Source of the DNA: RPQK01 sp041946865
Lineage (GTDB): Bacteria > Acidobacteriota > UBA6911 > RPQK01
Assembly: GCA_041946865.1 (NCBI GenBank)
Contig: JBHGBF010000160.1
Coordinates: forward strand, 1 to 13,222
Reading direction: 5' to 3'
Length of the DNA: 13,222 bases
This document shows positions 1-7,430 of this stretch, piece by piece (position 1 is the stretch's first letter; every line of letters starts with the position of its first letter). The notes beneath the pieces are model-generated. The model was not told where the DNA came from and made no database searches. It worked only from the letters and a program-made list of their open reading frames with translations. Position numbers and translations under genes: made by a program.

Positions 1-128
1 GTCGGCCAGACGTTTACCACCCAGCGCCCCATGGTCGGCCCGGTGTTGAAATACTCCCCCTGGTAGTCACCGCCCTCCAAGAGCCGCCGCACCTGTCGGT
101 GGCCCGCGCGCGCCCGCGCACGGATCAC
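1..128 (-). CDS. Possible 5' end of an unidentified gene leaving the left edge
   Basis: On the minus strand one frame stays open from a GTG at 126-128 to the left edge. It reads like protein in its second half, with the stretch GGDYQGEYFNTGPTMGRW followed by VVNVWP. The first dozen residues are Arg/Ala-rich and come from a CG-repeat tract, so the true start is uncertain. A weak GGTGG lies about 6 bases before the GTG. The same frame also stays open upstream of the GTG, so the piece could instead be part of a longer or decayed gene. If real, it is divergent from the URO-D family gene. I do not recognise the family, and call it only because the residue composition looks coding. Confidence 0.25.
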   Translation of the reverse strand, partial: MIRARARAGHRQVRRLLEGGDYQGEYFNTGPTMGRWVVNVWP

Positions 129-182
129 GCGTGGCCACCCGCTTTGGGGTTGAAGGTTGAAGTATCCCGTTTGTTTGCCCCC

Positions 183-211
183 TTGGCAGCTCGACAAACA
201 ACGAATAAACT
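183..211 (+). promoter_or_regulatory. Candidate sigma-70-type promoter for the URO-D family gene
   Basis: TTGGCA at 183-188 (five of six matches to the -35 consensus) is separated by 17 bases from TAAACT at 206-211 (four of six matches to the -10). Transcription would start near 218, leaving a leader of about 36 bases that contains the AAAGGAG Shine-Dalgarno just before the ATG at 254. This was picked by eye and housekeeping consensus may not hold in this organism. Confidence 0.35.
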
Positions 212-253
212 GCGCACGGATTTGAAAAGCGGGAAGATCAAAGGAGCTGGGTC

Positions 254-1684
254 ATGACAACAGACATGGAGACTCGCTATCAGGAAAGACTCCGCCGTTA
301 TACCGCCGCGCTTCGCAACGAGAAGCCGGACTGTGTCCCGATCAGGCCCTTTGTCGCCGAGTTTACGGCACGGTATGCCGGGTTCACCTGCCAGGAGGTG
401 ACTCACGACTACGAAAAGGCTTTTCTGGCGGCCAGGAAATGTGCGAGCGAATTCGACTGGGATGCGGTCGTCTCGAACATGGTTTATGTGTGGACCGGTC
501 TGACGGAGGCGATCGGGCTGAAGTACTACGCCGTACCCGGAATGCACATCCCGGCCGACACGGGATTTCAGTACCGCGAACCCGCCGAGGAAGACGCCTT
601 CATGAAGGCCGACGAGTACGACCAGTTGATCGACGACCCGACCGGCTTCTTGTTCAACGTCTGGCTGCCCCGCGTCTCGAGCGATGTGGTTGCGTTCGGC
701 AGCCCGAACACTTACCGAAACAACTTGTCGTTTCTCAAAGGCGGGATGGCCATGCTCGCCTACTTTAACGCCTTCGGCCGGCAGAATGCGCTTTTGCGGT
801 CAGAGTCGGGAACGGTCTCCGCGATTGCCGGGATCCTCAAAGCGCCGTTTGACATCCTGGCCGACAAGCTGCGCGGCTATGTGGGCCTGACCATGGATAT
901 GATCACGCAGCCGAAGAAAGTCCTGGCGGCCTGTGAGGCCCTGGCGCCGCATCTGCTGCACGTGGCCATGACTTCGGCGGACCCTGAAAAGCAGGTCCCC
1001 ATCGGCTTCTGGATGCATCGCGGTTGTGTGCCTTTTGTCTCTCCGGACCAGTTCCACTCCCACTACTGGTCCACCTTGAAGCCGATCATCGAGGAGCTAT
1101 GGCGAAACGGCCGGCAGACGCTCTTCTATGCCGAAGGTAACTGGGACTACCACTTGGACAGCTTCGCTGAATTGCCGGACGGCAGCATCGTTTACCACGT
1201 CGATCAGGGTGACATCTTCCAGGCGCATCGCAAGCTCGGACACAAGTTCTGTCTGAGCGGCGGAATCCCGAACTTCCTGTTGAGCTACGGGACACCGGAC
1301 CAGGTGCGGGCGCACTGCAAGAAGGTCATCGAGGGAGTGGCTGCGGACGGCGGTTACATCATCGATGCCAACGCCATCATGCAAAATGACACCAAGGCCG
1401 AGAACCTGAGGGCGATGACCGAGGCAGCGCGCGAATACGGTGTGTATTCAGCATCTTCCTATCAGGCCGCGCCGCCCAAGCCGAGGATCGATCCCGCTGC
1501 AGCCGTCATTCCCTCACCCCAACCGGCAAATCCGCGCAACAGACCGGGAATCTGCATTCCCTGGGAGGAGAAGCGGGCTGAAATCCCGGAAATCAGCGGC
1601 GACCCGCGCCTGTTTCAGCAGATCTGGGAGAACATCGACGGGCTTGGGAATATGTACATCTGGCAGTGCCTGCTGTCTTTCTGA
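254..1684 (+). CDS. Uroporphyrinogen decarboxylase (URO-D) superfamily protein, not HemE
   Basis: A 476-residue protein with AAAGGAG seven bases before its ATG. Residues about 15-400 have the look of the URO-D/MtaA/CmuA TIM barrel. The clearest part is SGGIPNFLLSYGTPDQV (335-351), where family members carry a GN-or-GG-x-P loop and then a G-T-P-x-x-V helix start, followed by the C-terminal GGYIID strand (366-371). The N-terminal Arg-rich substrate motif of true HemE is absent (RNEKPDCVPIRPF at 21-33), so coproporphyrinogen synthesis is unlikely. Zinc/cobamide methyltransferases of this superfamily carry His-x-Cys; the equivalent strand here reads FYAEGNWDYH (291-300), without it. Residues about 400-476 form a Pro-rich linker and a short tail ending in MYIWQCLLSF, making the protein over 100 residues longer than HemE. 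No corrinoid protein or methyltransferase partner lies nearby. The family call is firm; substrate and reaction are unknown. Confidence 0.8.
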   Translation: MTTDMETRYQERLRRYTAALRNEKPDCVPIRPFVAEFTARYAGFTCQEVTHDYEKAFLAARKCASEFDWDAVVSNMVYVWTGLTEAIGLKYYAVPGMHIPADTGFQYREPAEEDAFMKADEYDQLIDDPTGFLFNVWLPRVSSDVVAFGSPNTYRNNLSFLKGGMAMLAYFNAFGRQNALLRSESGTVSAIAGILKAPFDILADKLRGYVGLTMDMITQPKKVLAACEALAPHLLHVAMTSADPEKQVPIGFWMHRGCVPFVSPDQFHSHYWSTLKPIIEELWRNGRQTLFYAEGNWDYHLDSFAELPDGSIVYHVDQGDIFQAHRKLGHKFCLSGGIPNFLLSYGTPDQVRAHCKKVIEGVAADGGYIIDANAIMQNDTKAENLRAMTEAAREYGVYSASSYQAAPPKPRIDPAAAVIPSPQPANPRNRPGICIPWEEKRAEIPEISGDPRLFQQIWENIDGLGNMYIWQCLLSF

Positions 1685-1726
1685 CGCGCGCCTGAGGCAT
1701 TCGAAGAAGAAAACGCGCGAGAACCG

Positions 1727-1765
1727 GCGGGGAATCGCGGGACGGTCGCTTTGCAGGCTCCCCGC
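1727..1765. terminator. Weak candidate stem-loop between convergent genes
   Basis: GCGGGGA at 1727-1733 pairs perfectly with TCCCCGC at 1759-1765, with a 25-base loop that can itself fold in part. It sits in the 89-base gap between the converging URO-D family gene and S46 peptidase gene, where a two-way terminator would be expected. There is no T-run on either side and the loop is large, so this is a position-supported guess. Confidence 0.25.
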
Positions 1766-1773
1766 GGTCTGAA

Positions 1774-3954
1774 TTACTCTCCCGTCTTCACGCCCATCTC
1801 GCTCAAGAGGTGTGGCGCGCCGCCGAGCTTGAGCGTCACCCACAAGACATAGCGAATATCGACGGCAATCGACCGGCTGTAGGCCGGGCTCCAGCCATAG
1901 TCATTGATGGTGGCTTCCCAGACGCGGTCGAAGTTGACCCCGACCAGTTCCCCGCGCGCATTGAAAACGGGGCTTCCGGAGTTTCCGCCGGTCGTATCGG
2001 CGTCGTACAGGATCGCGACCGGAACATCTGCCAGCTGGGGAGGCGCGAAAGGCCCGAAGTCCTTCTTCCGGTGCAGCTCGATCAGGCTCTGAGGAGCAAT
2101 GAACGGCTCTTCCCCGGTGTGCTTTTCAACGACGCCGGAAAGAGTCGTGATCGGCTGCATGAAGACCGCGTCCCGGGGCTCGTACCCCTTTATGCGGCCG
2201 TGAGTCAGCCTCAGGGTGCCGTTGGCATCGGGAACAAATTCGCCGCCCAGAAACTCTCTCTTCACATCGAGGTAAAGCGAGTACAGCCGGTTCAGATCGC
2301 CCTCGCGCCGCTTTTCGCGCTCCTTCATCGCCCGGATGTCCGGGTAGAGGGCGACCGCCAGGCGGACAAACGGATCATCTTCCCGCGCGATCGCGTCCGG
2401 CTTGCTTTCGAGCAATTCCCGCAGATACTTCTCGTCGTGAATCCGCGTGGCCCGGTAGGCCTCGTCGAGGAACCGGGTGGCGGCCGCAGCCGGTTCTCCA
2501 TCCCCGAGAACCTGATCGACCGCCGAGATGCGGCCGGCAGCCGGGAGTTTTGCCGCCCGGAGGAGCAGGTTCTCGAGAATTGCCTGATCGACCGGCCGGT
2601 GAAAATTGCGAAGCGAAAGAAGCAAACGAGTGCTCGTCTGCTTCCAGTTCCGCTCCATATAGCTCGATTCACGCTCCACGTCCGGCTTCTGCCGCTCCAC
2701 GGCCGCCTCATACGCAGTAAACGCGACGCGGACGGCATCCGGGCTGCGTGTGAGGAACTGGAGGAGAAACTCTCGTGACGACGCAGATTCCATCTCGGCG
2801 TAGACTCGGGCGATCTCTTCCAGGACCGTCCCGTATCTCGCTTTTCGTTCCGGATCGGCCTGAATAAAGTCGGCAAGCTCCTTCTCCTCCCGCCGCCTGG
2901 TCTCCGGCAATTCGGTCCGGCGGATGCCGACGAGCTTTCCCTGGTTGTTCTTGAAGGTGTTGCTCAGACTCTTGATGCGCGGCGCCAGCTTCAGCGCCGC
3001 CTCCGGGTCGGCCTTTCCGGCCGCTTCCATCCGCGCAATCTGCCAGCCGTACCATTCGACTGTCCATGGCATTCGGACCCGGTACTCGTAATCCAGGTAA
3101 CTGCCCGTACGGTGGCGGAAGGTGCGGCCAGGATAGCCGAGCAGAAATACCATGTCTCCCGCTGCGACGCCTGCGGGGGCCACTTTCAGGAACCGTCGTG
3201 GATGATAGGGAACATTGGCAGGTGAGTATTCCGCCGGCGTCTGGTCCGGTGCGACATAAGCACGGAAGAACGAGAAATCACCCGTATGGCGCGGCCAGTT
3301 CCAATTGTCAGTTTCCCCTCCGTACTCGCCGATGCTCCGCGGCGGCGCGAACACCAGGCGGACGTCTTTCAGGTAGGTGTAGACGAACAGCACGTAGGAC
3401 TTGCCGATAAACATCTCGGCCACTTCAGCCCGTTTACCCGGATTCCCGGCCTCGGTCTTCAGGACTATCTCCTTAGTCCGCTTCTCAATCGCCTTGGCGC
3501 GGGCGGATGGGTCCATGCCGGGCCGGACCACAGCGAGAACTTCCGAGGAGACGTCCCGGTAGGATTCCGTAATCCGTACCGTCTGACCCTTTGCCGGGAT
3601 TTCCTCGGCGCGGCTTCCGGCCAGGAAGCCGCTTTCGACATAGTTGTTCTCGGCCGTGCTGGCCTCTTGAATGGCGCCGAAAGCACAATGATGGTTGGTC
3701 AGGATCAGGCCTTCAGGCGACACAAAGGACCCGGTGCAGCCGCCGATGTTGCAGATCCCGTCGACCAGGCTTACACCCTTCGGGTTGTAGATGACCTCGA
3801 CGGGAATCTCCAGGCCCTTGTCCGGCAGATTGAGCCGATGGATTTCGCTCATCGGCCACATCCCTTCGCCGGCGACGAGAAAGGAGGGAAGGAGCAGGGT
3901 GAAAAGAGTGAAGAGAACGAAAAGAACGAAGTAAAACGGAGTCAAATGTTTCAT
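1774..3954 (-). CDS. Secreted S46 family dipeptidyl-peptidase, DPP11-like
   Basis: A 726-residue precursor of typical S46 length. Residues 1-28 are a signal peptide with a Phe/Leu-rich core ending near LVA-GEG. The chymotrypsin-fold catalytic residues are visible: His89 in TNHHC (86-90), Asp226 in PRHTGDFSFF (221-230) and Ser659 in GGNSGSP (656-662). The middle (about 290-570) is the helical cap usual in S46, which selects the substrate N-terminus. S46 enzymes release dipeptides from peptide N-termini. Arg677, 18 residues after the catalytic Ser in VNFDRVWE, matches the S1 arginine of Porphyromonas DPP11 (Arg673, specific for P1 Asp/Glu); DPP7 has Gly there. Cys68, Cys73 and Cys90 fit the conserved N-terminal cysteines. 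GGAGG lies nine bases before the ATG. It follows the GH50-like gene by 40 bases and is probably co-transcribed. Family certain; the specificity is inferred from one residue. Confidence 0.93.
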   Translation of the reverse strand: MKHLTPFYFVLFVLFTLFTLLLPSFLVAGEGMWPMSEIHRLNLPDKGLEIPVEVIYNPKGVSLVDGICNIGGCTGSFVSPEGLILTNHHCAFGAIQEASTAENNYVESGFLAGSRAEEIPAKGQTVRITESYRDVSSEVLAVVRPGMDPSARAKAIEKRTKEIVLKTEAGNPGKRAEVAEMFIGKSYVLFVYTYLKDVRLVFAPPRSIGEYGGETDNWNWPRHTGDFSFFRAYVAPDQTPAEYSPANVPYHPRRFLKVAPAGVAAGDMVFLLGYPGRTFRHRTGSYLDYEYRVRMPWTVEWYGWQIARMEAAGKADPEAALKLAPRIKSLSNTFKNNQGKLVGIRRTELPETRRREEKELADFIQADPERKARYGTVLEEIARVYAEMESASSREFLLQFLTRSPDAVRVAFTAYEAAVERQKPDVERESSYMERNWKQTSTRLLLSLRNFHRPVDQAILENLLLRAAKLPAAGRISAVDQVLGDGEPAAAATRFLDEAYRATRIHDEKYLRELLESKPDAIAREDDPFVRLAVALYPDIRAMKEREKRREGDLNRLYSLYLDVKREFLGGEFVPDANGTLRLTHGRIKGYEPRDAVFMQPITTLSGVVEKHTGEEPFIAPQSLIELHRKKDFGPFAPPQLADVPVAILYDADTTGGNSGSPVFNARGELVGVNFDRVWEATINDYGWSPAYSRSIAVDIRYVLWVTLKLGGAPHLLSEMGVKTGE
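3895..3930 (-). repeat. Four 9-bp tandem units within the peptidase signal-peptide core
   Basis: On the plus strand this reads as cagggtgaa, aagagtgaa, gagaacgaa and aagaacgaa, four imperfect 9-base units each ending in gaa. On the coding strand they encode FVL, FVL, FTL, FTL (residues 9-20), the hydrophobic core of the S46 signal peptide. Being in frame, gain or loss of a unit would change the core length by three residues without breaking the gene. Confidence 0.6.
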
Positions 3955-3994
3955 AACCGGCAGCCTCCATCTCCTCTCGCAGCGTCCGCGGTCG

Positions 3995-5968
3995 TTACTT
4001 CACCGCCGCTCTGGTCGCAAACGGCGGCAACTCGCCCAGGTGGACTCGATACACTCGCTTGTGCGTCTCTTTGAGCGCGTCAATCAGCTCGGGATACGGG
4101 CGGTCGGTCACGTCGACGAGGCCGATATTGTAGTTTTCGCCGTCGAAGCGCCCGGTGCACGGCTGGTCGGCCCACTGGAACCAATGGGTGCCGATCATCT
4201 CGGGCATGGCGAAGGCCTGTTCCACATAATATCGATAGGCGACGCCGCGCTCCCTGTGATCGCGAACCTGGACCAGACTCGCGGCCAGTCCTCGCGCCGG
4301 CGTCCCGAAATGAAATTCACCGATAATGATCGGCTTCCCCGTCAGGGTGGCGATCCGGCTCACCCGCTCGGCTGAGACCTGATAATCGTAGATATTGACG
4401 CTGTAAACGTCGAAGGCGCGCGACGCGGCGATCTCTGCTTCCGTCGGGCGCCCGCCACTTCTCATCCCCAGGTTCAGATGGTTCGGGTCGTACTTCTTCA
4501 CCGCCCGGCTTGTCAGCTGGATGTACCTGTCAAAGGCCCGGGCGATAAACTCCTTGCGCCGTTCCGGAGTGTCACCCACCGCGAGCCATTTCTTGAGCTC
4601 GGCCTTGGTCGCAGTATCCGGTCCTGCCAGAATCAAGTCGACGGTCTGCAGTTCCTTCTGCGGGAACGGCGGTTCGTTGGCGAGAAAGTAGCCGAGAAGC
4701 CACGGATCGTCTTTGCGGCTCTCACACTGCTCCCGGGCGCGGCGATCCGTCTGGGCTGCAAAGGCCTCCGAGTAGACATCGGGAAGGCCGAGGTAATTGA
4801 CCTCGGTCTGCCAGCCGGCCAGCGGAATCGCGTACGGCTTCCGGCGGGCATCCCACAGCCTGGAGTCGCTCCAGTTAGCCACGGTGTTCAGGCCCCAGGC
4901 GTCCATGCGCCGGAAGGTGAGGTCGATCCATCCTTCGATCCAGTCTTCACCAAAGCGCCTGAACAGGTTCCAGGTGAAAAACGAGACACCCGGCTCGCGT
5001 CCCCTTCGGCTTTGAGCCGGAAGGAGATTCGCGGGCGGCAGGCCCTCAAAAAAGCTTTCGCGCCCCTGGGTGCGGGTCGCCATCGCCGGCTGGATGACGT
5101 CACTGCCCAGAGACAGGAACAGATGGCCGTCGGGATCGACAAACCACCATTTGCCATTGATCTTCTCGACTCGAAAGAACCCGGTGGCGCGCGCCTGGGT
5201 GTCTCTGAAGCCGCCGTAAGCGCAATAGCCGAAATCACCGGCAGCCAGCGATCTTTCCTCTTCGCGCCAGGCCGTCTTGAGTTGTTCCAGGGATTCGGCT
5301 CTGCCGGACCAGGTGTCATGTTTGAACTGTCCGAACTGGTCAACCAGCGGCAAACCTTCGAGAATCGCGTCTCCAGGAGACTGTTTGACCAGCTCCACTC
5401 GTCGAATCTCGAGTCGCGGTGAACCGGCCGGGTGCTCCATCTCGAACTCAATCTCGCGGACGTCGGTCAGAGGGACAAACGGACCCCACAGACCCAGAAA
5501 ATATCCGGGCAGAGACCGATTGCCGACGGCGGCCATGTCGTTTCCCGTCTTCGGCGGTTCAGACAGGACTGAGACCGGAATCGCAGCACGGATCCAGAGC
5601 TTCGGGTATGGTTGGAAAAGGACGCGACTGAAGCGAGGCGTGTCTGCCTTTTCGCCCGTATGGATTCTGATGCTGAAGCGCTGCGAGGAAGAGGCGCGCA
5701 GTTCCAGCACCAGAGCTTCGTAGCCTGACCAGTCCCTGGGGAAGTCGCTCCTGAGGTCTGTAAGGCTGATCCGAGCGCCGGACCGATCGAGCGACGAATC
5801 AAAAACAACCGTCTGGGGCAGGACAGGGGCCGCGACCGGAGCGGGCCCGCGCAGTCCGCGCGCCGCGCTCGCGGCGCTTTCAAAGTCAGCAAGAAAAGCC
5901 CCCGACGCCAACGCCAGGGTGAGAAGGATACTGAATTTCGGCAATCTTCTTCGCGATTCTTTTCGCAA
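3995..5968 (-). CDS. Secreted clan GH-A glycoside hydrolase, GH50 (β-agarase)-like
   Basis: A 657-residue protein started by TTG. A near-perfect Shine-Dalgarno GGAGG (plus-strand cctcc at 5975-5979) six bases upstream decides this start. The N-terminus is a signal peptide: basic RKESRRRLPK, hydrophobic ILLTLALASGAFLA (14-27), then an Ala-rich cleavage region near 36. Residues about 50-195 look like an all-β, carbohydrate-binding-like module. The TIM barrel begins near 260 (FFRVEKINGKWWFVDPDGHL). The probable acid/base is Glu432 in GYFLANEPPF and the probable nucleophile Glu551 in IIIGEFHFG; the ending WFQWADQP and DGENYNIGLVDVTDRPYPEL is what I recall of GH50 agarases. Known GH50 enzymes cut agarose β-1,4 links, but distant relatives occur in non-marine bacteria with unknown substrates. 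It likely heads an operon with the S46 peptidase gene. Glycosidase fold is secure; agarase activity is not. Confidence 0.85.
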   Translation of the reverse strand: MRKESRRRLPKFSILLTLALASGAFLADFESAASAARGLRGPAPVAAPVLPQTVVFDSSLDRSGARISLTDLRSDFPRDWSGYEALVLELRASSSQRFSIRIHTGEKADTPRFSRVLFQPYPKLWIRAAIPVSVLSEPPKTGNDMAAVGNRSLPGYFLGLWGPFVPLTDVREIEFEMEHPAGSPRLEIRRVELVKQSPGDAILEGLPLVDQFGQFKHDTWSGRAESLEQLKTAWREEERSLAAGDFGYCAYGGFRDTQARATGFFRVEKINGKWWFVDPDGHLFLSLGSDVIQPAMATRTQGRESFFEGLPPANLLPAQSRRGREPGVSFFTWNLFRRFGEDWIEGWIDLTFRRMDAWGLNTVANWSDSRLWDARRKPYAIPLAGWQTEVNYLGLPDVYSEAFAAQTDRRAREQCESRKDDPWLLGYFLANEPPFPQKELQTVDLILAGPDTATKAELKKWLAVGDTPERRKEFIARAFDRYIQLTSRAVKKYDPNHLNLGMRSGGRPTEAEIAASRAFDVYSVNIYDYQVSAERVSRIATLTGKPIIIGEFHFGTPARGLAASLVQVRDHRERGVAYRYYVEQAFAMPEMIGTHWFQWADQPCTGRFDGENYNIGLVDVTDRPYPELIDALKETHKRVYRVHLGELPPFATRAAVK

Positions 5969-6000
5969 GTTTCACCTCCGCTTCAGGCCCGGATGCGGGA

Positions 6001-6030
6001 ATGATAGATGACGGGATGAGTTGGTGACAA
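6001..6030 (-). promoter_or_regulatory. Candidate promoter for the GH50-like/S46 operon
   Basis: Read on the minus strand, TTGTCA (6030-6025, five of six to the -35 consensus) and TATCAT (6006-6001, five of six to the -10) are 18 bases apart. Transcription would begin near 5994, giving a leader of about 25 bases with the GGAGG ribosome site before the TTG start at 5968. This is the best housekeeping-type promoter I see in the window. Confidence 0.45.
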
Positions 6031-6064
6031 GGCAAGCCGCTGGATTACACACGCGAATGTCACC
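6023..6064. promoter_or_regulatory. Inverted repeat, possible operator in the divergent control region
   Basis: GGTGACA at 6023-6029 and TGTCACC at 6058-6064 form a perfect 7-base inverted repeat with a 28-base spacer. The left arm covers the -35 box of the minus-strand promoter, and the right arm lies about 20 bases before the permease start. A protein bound here could affect both directions. No regulator gene is in the window, and a repeat of this size may arise by chance. Confidence 0.25.
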
Positions 6065-6083
6065 TATGATAAGGGCCACTCCT

Positions 6084-7421
6084 ATGTACTTCCTCCTCCT
6101 GCTCGTGGTCGCGATCGTGCTGCTGATCCTCGCCACCAACCGGCTCAACCTCCATCCTTTCCTGGCGCTCCTGTTCGTGGCCATCGGCTACGGGCTGCTA
6201 GCCGGCATGCCGCTCGCGCTCGTGGCGTCCTCGCTGAGCGAAGGCTTCGGCAGCACTGTGGGGCGAATCGGCATCCTGATCGTAGCCGGAACGATTATCG
6301 GCACGTTTCTGGAGCGCAGCGGCGGGGCCTTCGCACTGGCCGAACGGATGATCCGCGCCATCGGAGAGTGCCGTGTGCCGTTGGCGATGGCCTTGATTGG
6401 CTGGCTGGTTTCGATCCCGGTCTTCGCGGATTCCGGTTTTGTCATCCTGGCGCCGCTTAACCGGGCTCTGTCCAGGCGTGCCGGGCTGTCTCTGGCTTCG
6501 ACGGCTATAGCACTTTGTCTCGGCTTGATGGCAACCCATTGCCTGGTCCCTCCGACTCCCGGACCGGTGGCGGGCGCGGCGATCCTTAAAGCCGATCTTG
6601 GTCTGGTCATCCTCGCGGGGCTTCCTGTCAGCTTGTTTACCGCGCTGGTGGCCTGGCTTTGGGCCACGAGGGTGGCCGCCCGGGTTTACATCGACCCGCT
6701 TTGCAGCACTACCGAGCGAGAGCTCGGCGACGGAGCCGGTCAAGCGCCTCATCCGCTGCGGGCGATCCTGCCTATTCTTGCGCCGATTCTGCTGATCGTG
6801 TTGAAGTCGGTGGCGCAGCTGCCCAGCGCCCCTATCGGCCACGGTTTTGTTCAGCGCCTGTTCATGTTCATCGGCGAGCCGGCTATTGCGCTTCTGGTGG
6901 GAGTGCTGCTGGCTTTCCTGCTGCCCCGACGGCTCACGGCTGAAATGGTTTCGCCTTCAGGTTGGGTAGGAAAAGGCATGGTGAATGCCGCTATCATTAT
7001 CTTGATTACGGGGGCGGGCGGGAGTTTCGGGAAGGTCCTGGAGAGCTCGGGGATCGGGGAGATTATCGGAGCGCGGCTGGCAGATGCGCATCTAGGCATC
7101 TGGTTGCCCTTCCTGCTGGCTGCCGCGCTCAAGACGGCGCAGGGATCCTCCACGGTCGCCATTATCACGACGGCCTCACTGCTCAGCCCGCTCATGGCTT
7201 CGCTCGGATTCGACGGGGCCCTGGCCAGGACGTTTGTTGTCCTTACGATCGGCGCCGGCTCGATGGTGGCCTCCCATGTCAACGACAGTTATTTCTGGGT
7301 TGTGACTCAGATGTCCGACATGGACGTGCCGACCGGTTACAGGCTGCACACGTTCGGCTCTGTGGTCATAGGGACCGCCACCGGTCTGCTGATATGGGTC
7401 ATGAGCTTTTTTGCGTTTTAG
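6084..7421 (+). CDS. GntP family sugar-acid permease
   Basis: An inner-membrane proton symporter of the gluconate permease family. I start it at ATG 6084 (445 residues, the usual GntP length) because AAGGG at 6071-6075 sits eight bases upstream and the protein then opens with the family's first membrane segment, MYFLLLLVVAIVLLILATN. The frame is open back to a TTG at 6021, but those 21 extra residues are polar and have no ribosome site. About a dozen hydrophobic segments follow. Family-typical parts include GTIIGTFLERSGGA, IPVFADSGFVIL, THCLVPPTPGPVAGA, KTAQGSSTVAIITTASL and GAGSMVASHVNDSYFWVV. Related members carry gluconate, galactonate, fructuronate or xylonate-type acids; YjhF beside E. 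coli yjhG is one. Its stop lies nine bases before the dehydratase gene, so it probably brings in the pentonate used by the next three enzymes. The exact substrate cannot be read from sequence. Confidence 0.92.
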   Translation: MYFLLLLVVAIVLLILATNRLNLHPFLALLFVAIGYGLLAGMPLALVASSLSEGFGSTVGRIGILIVAGTIIGTFLERSGGAFALAERMIRAIGECRVPLAMALIGWLVSIPVFADSGFVILAPLNRALSRRAGLSLASTAIALCLGLMATHCLVPPTPGPVAGAAILKADLGLVILAGLPVSLFTALVAWLWATRVAARVYIDPLCSTTERELGDGAGQAPHPLRAILPILAPILLIVLKSVAQLPSAPIGHGFVQRLFMFIGEPAIALLVGVLLAFLLPRRLTAEMVSPSGWVGKGMVNAAIIILITGAGGSFGKVLESSGIGEIIGARLADAHLGIWLPFLLAAALKTAQGSSTVAIITTASLLSPLMASLGFDGALARTFVVLTIGAGSMVASHVNDSYFWVVTQMSDMDVPTGYRLHTFGSVVIGTATGLLIWVMSFFAF

Positions 7422-7430
7422 GAGACGAAC

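Noticed and set aside
254..1684. Annotation as haem-pathway uroporphyrinogen decarboxylase (HemE)
   Set aside because: The diagnostic N-terminal Arg motif is missing and the protein is more than 100 residues longer than HemE.
4478..5422. Plus-strand open frame of 314 residues opposite the GH50-like gene
   Set aside because: The minus strand has signal peptide, ribosome site and catalytic motifs; the plus frame has none of these.
6066..6071. TATGAT hexamer as a -10 box for the permease operon
   Set aside because: It has no reasonable -35 partner, and transcription from it would begin almost at the start codon, cutting off the ribosome site.
6021..6083. Upstream TTG start for the GntP permease
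   Set aside because: It would add 21 polar residues before the first membrane segment, lacks a ribosome site, and lies within the divergent promoter region. ATG 6084 has AAGGG at good spacing and gives normal family length.
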